NCBI GenBank assembly: GCA_033030425.1
Contig: JAUFSD010000011.1
Location: 62,001 to 126,000 of the forward strand
Reading direction: 5' to 3'
Length of the DNA: 64,000 bases
Source of the DNA: Verpa conica
Taxonomy: Eukaryota > Ascomycota > Pezizomycetes > Pezizales > Morchellaceae
A program made the position numbers and the translations under genes. Each line of letters begins with the position of its first letter. The first letter of the stretch is position 1. The notes below the pieces were generated by a model, which saw only the letters and a list, made by a program, of their open reading frames with translations, made no database searches and had not been told where the DNA came from. Of the stretch, positions 34,628 to 45,784 are shown piece by piece.

Positions 34628-36520
34628 GGTCGCCTATTTTTTCTGGCGGTGCTTGAGTAGTGGCGAATACCGACCAGTGCAAAAAGTTGATGGGTGCATA
34701 GCAACGATAGATGTTTGACGAGAATCTTGACATGTATTGGAAGTACTGTAAAGAAGGGGAAATAAAGACCTACTCATATCATTATTATCGTAATCTCCTA
34801 ACCTGAACGCCCGCCTATCTCTAATCATATACCAGTCCACGGTGCGGACAGTGCCTATTAAGTGCAAAGCTGCAGGACCACGCCTGTGGCACTCTTGAGT
34901 ATAAACTTGGCCAACTAATGTTTTATATTACCACACATACGACACAAGCACAAATAAAGCAATATCTTGAAACAATACCTGAATCTAAAGAAAGTCAATC
35001 TTGTGCGTGACTTTGACAGTTTTCTCCGAGCAGGGGGGTGTTTGTGCCCCAGTGCAAGTTAAAGACATGAGAAATATCCTTAAGGTTAAAGATCTCCAAT
35101 AATGTGTGCGTAAGAGCCGGAGTTCTGATACAAGTGGTACTTGGTAATCATCTGCACCTTGAAGTATTTTCTTTTTGATCAACGGCTGGCTGATCAAAAA
35201 GAAAATCTTAAAAGATTTCACAACAGTGACAATGCCATCGATCTGAGCACACCTTTTCTTTAATTAGCTATCAAACGGTCTGTTCGTGATACTTTCAACA
35301 TAAATTTCCCTTTTAAATTGATCTAAATCAAGAATTCGCAGTTTTATGATGCTGTTTCACAGACAGTCACTCGATTCTCCCAAACAACTCGCTTAGACCA
35401 CAACATTACTACAGACAAACAATAGTAGTACTGAGTAATAGTAATAAGAGCGCTATGCAATTTAATGTGCAAAACCTCATTTCAATAGAAGGGAGTGGAA
35501 TAGGTAATAGGAGAATAGGAGTTCTGCCAACGCAATGATCTTCATGTTTTGCCATGCATACACGTGGTGGTAACGCATGCCCCACCAACACACACCTCAT
35601 CGCCCCTTTCGCCGGGTCAAGTCCTATCTGAGCATATCGTCCTATCGCCCACCGGCGTTTCTTGCAGCACGCCGTTGCACTGTGGCTCTGGACCACTGAC
35701 ATGGAGGCGTCCCCTTTTCCCCAAGAGGTCTGTGGACAACTTCTCGAAGACAACCCCCCGTATGTAGATGCAAGATACTGAACTAGGTGTTTATCTGTAG
35801 GGAAACGTTGGTAGGCTTTTCCATAAAAGAAAAGATGGTCCGCTGTCTAGCCCTACAAACGGGGATGCACAAATTCGATCCCCCTGATTCACAGAGGGTA
35901 TCGCAGGCCAATTCAAGACTGCTCTACCATTCTTCGTCCTAGCTGGCGGAGGGGGAATTCCGAACGGGAGTTTCCCGGTTCCTACATAGGTGGGGTAAGC
36001 CGTACAGAGGCTCAACACTCGGAATCGGAGATGAGTGACTGTAGATCTCTACGCCGAGAAGGGGACCTATGCGTTGAGGGTGTCTTGGCCGGCTGTTGCC
36101 GTTTGGCGGCACGGGGGAAAGTGCCCAATCAGCCCTCAACCACCGTGGATCAGACGTCGTGACAGTTTCTCAATGTGCCCGTTGCGGATGCAAATGGTGG
36201 TATGCTATGAAATACTGTCTCAATAAAAATAAAAAAAGCAGGAGCACAGGGCACAGAGCACATGAACGGGCTGTCCTAAGCTTTTGCACATCTTAGATGG
36301 ATTCATTTGTTTTGCCCATGATTCAGAAGGAATATATAGTGGGTAAGTCCCCCTCAAACATCTTCCCTCTCCCTCCATCAGCTTCATCCAGCTCGACCAG
36401 TCCACTTTCTTTAATACTTTGAGGTTCATTCCTTACTGACCTCTATAATATTCCATAGACACTCATTCTACACTCTCTTACACTTTTTTATACAGTACAG
36501 ACAACCAATAATTTCTAAAT
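34628..36520. other. Intergenic with a perfect hairpin
   Basis: Between the dehydrogenase (-) and the secreted-protein gene (+), hence a shared 5' region. Contains the hairpin at 35166-35206. Close to the secreted-protein gene the leader is CT-rich (36360-36510). No gene seen. Confidence 0.55.
35166..35206. repeat. Perfect 16-bp inverted repeat with 9-nt loop
   Basis: ATTTTCTTTTTGATCA, spacer of 9 nt, then its exact reverse complement. It could be a hairpin, a protein-binding dyad or a foldback remnant. It lies about 460 bp upstream of the dehydrogenase start codon. Confidence 0.8.
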
Positions 36521-38976
36521 ATGCGTTACTCCATGGTATTTGTGGCGATAGCCTGTGCAACAACCTTTGTATCGGCAGCTCCTATGCCCCGCGGGCCCGA
36601 TATCAACGTTCCTTGCGTTGGTGATTGTGTCCATCATATCGTAGACAACAATGTCGACAACAACACTAAGAACGTCCCCAAAGTACCCGGTACACAAGGC
36701 GTTCCCAGTGCTGCTCCAAACGGGGACGAACCCAGTGGCTCCCCAGAACACCAATCTGATGGCTCTGGGGTACCTGCACCCGGCTCAGGATACTCAGATG
36801 ATGATCATCCTGGATCCAATACAGATGGTGGACTCCCCAGCATACCAGGGTCTGATTCACACGGATTACCCAACGCAGGTAGTGGACTTCCCGACGCCCC
36901 CGGTGAAGTGTCAAAGTTTCCTGCCATGGTTACTGGTGTCGCTCCTGGCACTCCAGCAGCCTCGAATACTCCACACGCGCCCAATATTCCACACGGTAGC
37001 CACCCCGATGATTATGCGCCAGGTAGTCTTCCAAACAACCACAAACCTAGCACCGGAACTGAGCCAGATGCCGATTGCGAAGAAGAGTCGGATGGCTCAG
37101 CTCCTAGTGGTCCTCCAGACACCGACTCAGTACCAAAGCCGGATACTTCACTCCCCAGTGGTGCTCCAGATGGCGAAAACGTACCTAAGTCGGATGTCCC
37201 AGCTCCCAGCGGTGATGCCCCGAGTGCCGATTCTGTAGCAAAGCCGGATACCTCAGTCCCCACTGGCGATGCACCGAACGCCGACTCTGTAGCAAAGCCG
37301 GATACTCCAGCCCCCAGTGGTGATGCCCCTGGTGCCGAATCCGTACCAAAGCCGGATACTTCAGTCCCCACTGGCGATGCCCCGAATACCGACTCTGCAG
37401 CAAAACCAGATACACCAGCCCCCAGCGGCGACGCCTCGGGTACCGACTACGTACCAAAGCCGGATACTTCAGTCCCAACTAGCGATGCCCCGAATACCGA
37501 CTCTGTAGCAAAGCCGGATACTCCAGTTTCTAGTGACGACGCCCCGAATACCGACTCCGTACCAAAGCCGGATAGCTCAGCCCCTAGTGGTTCTCCAGAC
37601 ACCGACTCCGTACCAAAGCCGGATAGCTCAGCCCCTAGTGGTTCTATAGATACCAATTATTTACCTAAGCCAGATGGTTCAGCCCCTGCTGGTCCCGATG
37701 GGTTAATTCCGGAGCACGACGGCTTGGTAGATGTCAATACTGGAGGTGATGCCGGCCCCGGTCTTACTGGGTCTCTCCCAGGCGCTCCTAGTGCTCCAGG
37801 TGTCCCTAGTGGGGAGAATGGTTCTGGTCCTTCTGATGGTTCTTCTGGCCCTTCTGTTGATACTCCTTCAACTGATGGTTCTACTGATGGCTCGTCTGGT
37901 GCTCCTTCTACTGGTGGACCCGCAGATGGCAAGCCTAATGTCGGCCTTCCAGGCTCTGGCGCTCCAGATATTGGCACCGGCTTCCCTACCACTGGTGTCC
38001 CCGGTGCCTCCGACACTGGTCTTTCAGGTGCTCCTGGCACTGATGCTTCCGAAGTTGATGCTCCCAGCACTGAGGCTCCTGGCGCTCACGAAGTTGACAC
38101 TCCTGAGACTGGTTCCCCTAGTGATAGTCTTTCCGGCTCTCCTGCCAGTGATGCCTCCGGGTCTGGTACCAAGCCTGACGAAACTCCTGCCGGCGTCCCC
38201 GGTGGTATCTTCCCCGACGTTCACGCAGATAGCTTCCCTGATGCTACCGGAACCGGCCTTCCTGATGGAACTGTCCCTGATGATTCTCTCCCAGGTGGCA
38301 CTCCTTCCGGGTCTTCTGCTGGTGCTCCCGATGTCTCTAATCCCGATGAACCTCTTCCAGTTGATGGTCACGACGCTCCTTCTACTGATGGACCTTCCGA
38401 TGTCCCTACTAAACCTGATACTTCGCTCCCCGAGCCCGGTTCAGACCTTCCCAACGTTGATGGTGCTGCCCCTTGCATTGGCGAGTGCGTCGAGAAGGCT
38501 TCCGATGGTACTCCTGCTTCAGATGTAGATGCTTCCGGCGCCACTAATACCGATCATTCCGTTCCTGATGCCTCCGGTGATGATATCCCTGCCCACGATG
38601 CTCCAACAGATGTCAAGGAAAAGTGTAAGTCATAAGCATATATTCTTCCCAATTATTATACATTTATACTAACATTCACCTAGCCGATGATGTCGATACC
38701 GCTGATTTCGACAATACAGATCTCTCTATTGAAGATTGCGCAGAAAACACTTTGGTTTCTGTTGACCATGAGCACGGTGACCACGAGGAGGAAATCAGTG
38801 TAACTGTTTTGGGCTACGAAGGCGAGGGTGAGGTCTCTCATGAGAAGCCCGATATTCACCATGCTCTTAGCGGTCTCAAAGGCGCTTTGGGGGGTGGTGC
38901 CGATGAGGATAAGGAGATTGATGCTGGTACCGTCGGTATCGAGTTCGAGAATCACAACAACTACAAGTCCAACTAA
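36521..38976 (+). CDS. Secreted Pro/Ser/Asp-rich repeat protein
   Basis: Two exons (36521-38624, 38684-38976) with a 59-bp intron (donor GTAAGT, branch ACTAAC, acceptor CTAG), 798 residues. A signal peptide (MRYSMVFVAIACATTFVSA, cleavage near residue 19) sends it to the secretory pathway. The body is almost wholly Pro, Ser, Asp, Gly, Ala and Thr. It contains about eleven 17-18-residue repeats of the pattern PKPDTSVPTGDAPNTD (DNA about 37120-37700), then PSTDG/GAPS-type low complexity. A short cysteine motif occurs twice, PCVGDCV near residue 28 and PCIGECV near 650. The C-terminal exon is different in character: acidic, with a more globular HALSGLKGALGGG segment. This fits an O-glycosylated extracellular or cell-wall protein; no GPI signal is evident. 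No known family recognised. The very biased composition produces long spurious frames on the opposite strand. Confidence 0.82.
37120..37700 (+). repeat. Coding minisatellite, about 54-bp units x 11
   Basis: Tandem units of 51-54 bp inside the secreted-protein gene. Most units carry gccggatac or gccggatag (PD codons) at the same place. Units alternate between PTGDAPNTD and PSGDAPGAE types, which suggests past expansion of a two-unit block. Confidence 0.8.
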
Positions 38977-39913
38977 TAAGTGTTTTTAATACTTATTGTG
39001 TGCCGGCCATAGTTTCATGTCCAGTGTTTTCAATGTCTTTATAGTAGAGCGGGTGCATTTCTGGAGTTTGTCTGGAGAAACGTTTGTTTGTAATCTGTAT
39101 TATGTGTAATAGTTTCACACAATCTTTTTTGTCTATTTTTTATTCCTGTATTATTTTTTTTAGTGGATTCTAGTAGCTGGAGAAATCAAGGGAAACTTTA
39201 TACGATCCATTACTTTGTCCAAAACAGCAAGCCTTAATTGTCTGATCTTTTCCATCATAATTTCTTACTCTTTTAGAAATTCTATTGTTCTGGGATTTGT
39301 TTTCACTTACTCCAACATAAAGAGGTATCAGGGTGGTTGTTTGGATCACCAGCTCTCACTCGCCACTGCTCTTTATCACGGGTCGCTTATAGGCACTAAA
39401 CACAGCCAAAAAATTAAATTTAATTATTAATGACTCTTGTCTAAATCTTTCACGTTGAAGTCATAAATGGAAACATCTCCAAGAAATCTTTATGTTTATG
39501 TTAGAGCAAAAAACCGGCTATAAGAGCATAACTACTTTGGGCTGTATACAGGCGCCCTCCGCCCAAACACGGGAGTTTTTTTTTACCATTATCACCGAAC
39601 ATTTTTCCTATTTTCTACCAACTCATTCGAGCTATGTGAGTCCGGCTGATCTTCCACTAGTTAGGAGACAACTGCAATATTACCAGTGGTCATAATAATT
39701 ATCGCCCACAAAACAGCTGGCACCTGATACGACTTTTTTTTGGGGGGGGAGGGGGGGGGGAAGTGGAACAAACAGAACACCTCTCAACCTACGGGGTCCC
39801 AAAGCTCTGGGTTCAGACCCAGTTACAACCAAACCATGGGCCTGGGGCCTAAAGACATTCTGATTTTAACTCATTTAGAACATACCAGTCGTAGCTTAGT
39901 ATCAAAGCGTTCG

Positions 39914-39932
39914 ACACACACACACACACACA
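39914..39932. repeat. AC microsatellite
   Basis: About nine tandem AC/CA units. Confidence 0.9.
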
Positions 39933-41344
39933 ACACACATACGCGCGGGATCTCAAAGAGGATACCAACTGAATCAACCACGGTTCACATTTATATGTAC
40001 AACTAAGGGGGTATATGATCGAGGTGTATTAAGCGCACTAGATGGATTGAATGGTCCCAAACATTTGGGGTATGGAAGACGGGAAGCATTTAGAGTTCTA
40101 GACCGGCGAAGGCACATGCAGGTGTGAGGCTTAACCGAACAGTGGGTACCAATGGAGTGAATGAATGCGCAATAGCAGTAAATATTACATGATGGCATAG
40201 CTGAGAACGAGGTATTTTAGCTACGAGTGGAGAGAGAGGGGGGGGTTTGGTCCTGGTAGTCTGAATAACTGACCAAGATAATAGGTATTGGGTTTATTAC
40301 GGAGATATCCCTCACTATCGGGTGATTCTCGGTGAAATATCATATCAACTTTTTACTATGAGAATAAGGATTTTTTTTTTCTGGTAAAAGCTATGGTTCG
40401 AAGACTGGTCACGATTTAATAATTCTAGGAGTCCAACTGAATCGGTGTCATGAACAAGCGGAGCTCCCCCCGCTCAGATCTAATAGGCTGCGTACGTAGA
40501 TCGAGGGGGGGGGATTTGCCCACCAAAAACTAGTAGCAGCCATCGAACCGTAAAATATGCCCTAGATAGGATGGCCTGGAGGGGAGGGGGGGAAAAAACC
40601 TGATCGATGCGCATCACTAGTAGAATAAAAAAAAAAAAAAAAAAGGTAATCTTTACAGTAGTATCTCGGGGAGAACATTGGTACGCGCCGCAAATAATAA
40701 GATTGGCACAAGTTTTTTTTTTTTTTTTCTAATTACACAATTTGCAGCACCAGGCAAGGGTTCACTTCTGGAACAAAAAAAAAAAAAAAACAGAGTAGTA
40801 ACTGTAGGAGACTAGACATTGGTAGGTATGATGCACAAGTAGTAAAGTGCTGGCGTTCGTATATTCTTCTCTGAGTAGTATCTCTGTAGTCTAGCTCAAA
40901 TGCCTTCCTCCCCTTTTCGCTTCCCCCACTCTAAATCCTAGAAAGCGCACAAGGACGCCTAAATCCAACACGAAACAGGGGGGGAAATTTAGAAGCTAGC
41001 CAGCCTTGAGGGTGAATTTTTCAGGCTATACACATTAGACTACATGATATAGTGGTAAATGAAGGCCGCAGGCTGGCTTTTGGGCCCTGGGGTGACGATA
41101 AGTTGTATGATACGAGCGCATCGGGGTAGTACCCGAGAGGAATTCAGCCCTCTCACGTATACTGGGACTTGGGTACGGTGTCCTTGAACGCTCGTACCAC
41201 TGTGAGCCTTCACCTTTGAAAAGAAGACCCACATAGAACTGTCCCTAGAACTGTCTAATAGCATTCACGGCCAACTGTATCTAGAAAGACCTTTCGCTGG
41301 CTACAGTGAAGCTCAAGACGGTTATTCTAACGCGGGTATGGGAC

Positions 41345-41870
41345 TAACAAACGTCAAAATCTTCATGCCAGGACCCCTAGACTACTATCCAAGTGCTTGG
41401 TTATGAGCGTTAATTCCTCGTATAGACTAGAAGCTTTTCAGAAGGTTTTTTGATGAGATGCCGAATTAGTTCTGGGTGTGATTCTGTTGCCGCGTTGGTA
41501 TGTAGGGGATAGAGTGAGGATAGAGTGTAGGATAGATTATCGGGTAGATCGTAGATCCAAGTGCTTTGCCTGAGATAATCTTGCCCAGCAGATAAGTCTT
41601 TGAGGATAAAGACCAACAGATAGAGCAAAAGGTTTCAAGTAAACTAAGGGGGGGGGGGGCATACCAAGATGTAGTCTCCTGCCAAAATCATTGACACCGG
41701 AGGATATTTCGACCTCCCCGTCGGAATCTCCTGGATCCGATGATCTCTCACTATTGATGATTGGAAATACCCTCCACAAGACTAGATCGGCTTAACGTTC
41801 CTATCTAATTACAAGCAATCTCGGTCACGACCAAAGAATACCGAGCGCCAAGCATCATCTTCAATCACTC
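41345..41870 (-). repeat. Diverged dispersed repeat, copy A
   Basis: On the minus strand three blocks occur in order: gtgattgaagatgatgcttgg, gtgtcaatgattttggcagg and catgaagattttgac. The same three occur in the same order at 42472-42745, more closely spaced. Confidence 0.4.
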
Positions 41871-42471
41871 ACTCGCCCCAAACCACTAATCCTATTTGCT
41901 ATACTTCTTGAATCAAGCCAAGAATTACCGAGTTTCTTTATTCAACGAGAGGCGTTCTCGGTAGTACTAAAAACCAAGGTCCAGGTACTGAGTTGTCCGT
42001 GCAGGTTCTGAGCGGGGAGGGGGGTCTCTTGCATTCTCTGATCGATCAAATAGAAAGAACTACCAGGTTTTCTAAGCGACGGGATGATTGGGAATATCTC
42101 CCCGATACGATGGGTCTAGCAAATCGTATACGGTAATATATACATTGTCGCCTGACGCCGTTTATTTCCCAGCTGACAGAGCAGCGCAGGCCTCGAGCGA
42201 TCTACTATATTGAATGCAGCTTTCAGCTTGACCAGGTATACACTAAACGTATTCAAAAAAGACGTATTGATACGAGGTATAAGACATGATATTGCAAGGA
42301 CATATTCAGGGTAAGATGCATATTTCTGGTGGCGGAAAGAAAGAAAAACTTGGATATAATTATAATACTACCAGGGGGATGGTTGCTACCCCCTTCTCAT
42401 CTCTTGACGTATCTTCGACGTAATCGTATAAACGGAAGCCTACGATGAAGTACTCCGAGACCAAGAAAGTA

Positions 42472-42745
42472 AAATCTTCATGACAGGAGCACAACTTGGC
42501 TGAGATAGCAAACAGCCACGCAAGAGCCAACGTACTCCTAGGCTATACTTGTGACCTGTCAAAATCATTGACACTAGAAGCACGCGTCTAGCTCTTCCCT
42601 TCAAAAAAAAGAAAAGAAACCTGTAAGCACTAGACTCTATCAAACTTGCCACCCCGCGCTGGTACTAAAAGAGTGCCAGTGTTGTCGGAGAACTTAAAGT
42701 ATTTGGTATAGGACCAATGCCAAGAGTCATCATTAATCACTCACA
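42472..42745 (-). repeat. Diverged dispersed repeat, copy B
   Basis: Minus-strand blocks gtgattaatgatgactcttgg, gtgtcaatgattttgacagg and catgaagattttac, collinear with copy A but with different spacer lengths. Confidence 0.4.
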
Positions 42746-44958
42746 TCCTCGGTACCGTGGCGAGATGTTATATCAAGACCTTTTTAAAGTATACCACGAG
42801 AATAGCTAACTTTGTCCATGGTAAGGGGGTCGCTAATTGCTTGAGAAAGCACCTTATAGAGGAGACATGGGACAGGGACTAGTTAGCGGGGAGTGGGGGT
42901 CAATGCATCTGCGGACATCTATCAGAATCCTGTCTTTACTAGAAGTCCGATGGACAAGATCCCGTGGGATCTCATTAGATTCTCTGGAGCCTAGGAGGGC
43001 TGTGGGATCAATCTACGACGTGGCTGCTGACAGCACGGGATAGGTAGCTGCGGATGACCTAAAAACAAAACAAAACAAAACAGCATGGGAAAAAAAAACC
43101 CTTGCGTGGCACGTTATATTAGGACCCCCCCGGACGTGACTGGCCGCGTAAATTTTCCATCGTGTATTTTGCGTTTGACATATGTACGACGTCCCTGATC
43201 TACAAACTAGTCCAGTTTTCAGCTCCAGCACGGAGTGTGCACGAGGTTAGGGTGATCCGATGCAGAATACCTGGAGCGTGCGGAGGCATCCGTTTACGTT
43301 AGAACTATATCGAAACAATATACCAACAAGTAACATCCTGGATACTGGAACTGGACTATTACCGCGTGGGTATATGGGGGGAGGGGGAGGGTTTGATATG
43401 GATATGGATGTGCATTAGCTAGTCCTAACGTTCGTGCATATTTTTTCCCTTCCACTTTTTCTTTGCTTCTTTCCTTTTGTATCTGTCTGCACTGCACTAT
43501 AGATTTGCCGATGTCTATATGCAGCCAACCTAGATCGTGAGATTCCAGACTTGTACTGATAAATCACACCCCCTCCCCTAAACAGAATGGGAGGGATTTC
43601 TTTTCGACGTGAAATGCAGTAGGTAGTACACGTATCATTGCTAAGCCTATTGTAGCCGGTGTTACGGCTAAATATTACTCCGTAAAACAAAAAAGAATTC
43701 ACCTCTGAACAACTATAAGCCCACTTGAAACCTGTTCCAAGGTGTTTGTTGTACTCACCCCAAGAACAATCTACCGTCTTTGCTATTCCTGGTAAATGGC
43801 ATCATAAGCAAGCCTATATATGCAGGTGTTTGCACCGAGATGAAGCGTCAGCCTTGATACTCGGTTTACATAATGGCAATTACCGCCACGATAAGAAAAC
43901 CGATGTCCTGGCTACGGTAGTAAGCTGGTAACGGTTGACTTTGCAGCGTAATCCTGGTGCCGTGGGCTGATTCCTGCCTGGCAGATGAATCAACCCAGGT
44001 AGAGCGCACTGGACGGGTACTCTCTCTGGAGTAACTGGGGTTAGGATCTCAACCAATAGATACATCATAGCTTACCACTAACCCACGGTATCCCCGGATT
44101 CTACGGGTTTTTTTTAAGAGTATAAAGGCCAAGCACTCGCGTGTTCCTTCCTTCACGAAGCTTGAATTGTGCACTTGGGGCCGGTGAAACGTCTACGCGT
44201 CCTGTTTTGCGATCTCTCGTCTCCCTTGTTTGAGAACTCGCTAATAGTACTGGAATATGAAAAGCAAGTAATAGTAAAAGAAAGCCTCCTGCAGGCGTAC
44301 GTATGTAAGAGTTGCTACTGTATTCATAATACCAGTGCATATAGAAACCTCGATTTTGTTACAGCCCCTTTTACTGTGTCTTCCCCACAAAAAAGAGAAG
44401 CCTTTTCTTGTCTCTTCACCCCCGTACTTTCCCGAACTGTCTGTAGTTTGAGGCCTGAAAAGGTCAAACCTCATCAAGGCCAGACAATAATAAAAAAAGC
44501 TCACAACTAAGGTGCCCATCAAGGTGAAAAACGTCACAGAGCGTTTCCCAAAAGAGTATTATTATCCTACCGTCAAGGTCGGCACATTTCCATGTAATTT
44601 TAGAGGTGACCCGACAGAATGGTAAATTGTCAATAAAACTAGACTACTCGCGCGAGAAGCGTCCCCCCCTCTCAGTGCTCTCGAGCGTTGCAACGTCCAG
44701 CGCCCGATGCTGGGAGTCTCCCCCATACCTAGTAGTCCGTTTGTCTATCTTTAGACGGAGCCTACCCATTCAGGACCAGGGGCGGTCACTTAATCTCTCT
44801 GAATAGAAACTCTTGTCGAAGTCGGTAAAGCTTAAGTTTGATATAGCGGGACGCTCTTTTTCACAAGCTATTATTGTAGAAAGAGTTGTAAAGTAATCAC
44901 CAGCTTTACTCTATCCAATGTACTAATACAAACAAATGCACAGACCACTGAACTTGTA

Positions 44959-45784
44959 CTAGGAACCTAGGAACAGGGAAGCCATGAAGAGCTTCAATAG
45001 CGCGTATATGTGTGTGTGTGTGTGATCTACGCCATTTGACACATACACAATACCTGCGTCGAAAGCTGAAGTGGTCCCCGCTGACTGAAGAGTATTTACT
45101 CCGGATAACGAATTTCCCGTGGAGGTAATGACCAGATAGATCCCTCCTCGGATTCTGTCAAGGACGATTTTCAAGAAGGGTTCATCCCACCGCGTATCGA
45201 AACCAGGATCGGAGAGTATATGGGTTGCCTCGTCGCTAAATCTTCCTTATAACCGGCATATGCATGTCGGTGATACGCCGGCCAAAGATTAGTTCCCGGC
45301 ACATCCTTTTCTCTGCGGGCTTTGTAATTGGCTCATGCTCCAGAAGTATCAGCAGGACCTACTATCTTTCTCTGGTTACGGTGAGAGAGAGGGAAAGAAA
45401 CATACCAACATCGTTGGCACGGATACCAGCGATGGCCAGCTCACGTGGGATTCACGTCACACTGGAGTGTCTGTGCAAGGACCTTTCTTAAAACGTTCGA
45501 CACCTAAGTAGTAGAAGTAATATAACTCCTTTGATATAGAGCTACCAGAGTACAGTTTGAAACACCAATCCACGGCACTTGATACCAAGATATCATATAT
45601 TCAGACTCGGTGAATGCACCGGTACAGCATTCATATGCCCAGCCATGGATGAAGAATTAGTGATTATGAGCCCATGAACAAGCAATCCGACTCCGATTGC
45701 TTCCGCGTCGGTTGCCAAGTTATGGAGAGAGAGGGATATTTCAGCACCTAAGAATTCCGGGGAACTGGATATCATAAAATACAA
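44959..45784 (-). pseudogene. Possible decayed coding exons
   Basis: Two minus-strand segments read like protein: 45784-45593 (with ISLSLHNLATDAEAIGVGLL) and about 45250-44959 (with GFDTRWDEPFLKIVLDRIRG, then TSAFDAGIVYVSNGV). Between them all frames have stops and no clean splice pair joins the two. I recognise no family. It may be the remnant of one gene or chance open frames. Confidence 0.25.
45009..45023. repeat. TG microsatellite
   Basis: About seven TG units; lies inside the 3' part of the putative decayed coding segment. Confidence 0.9.

Noticed and set aside
37657..38371. Long minus-strand frames opposite the secreted-protein gene
   Set aside because: Shadows caused by the biased Pro/Ser/Asp repeat codons; the plus frame has a signal peptide and clean splice sites.
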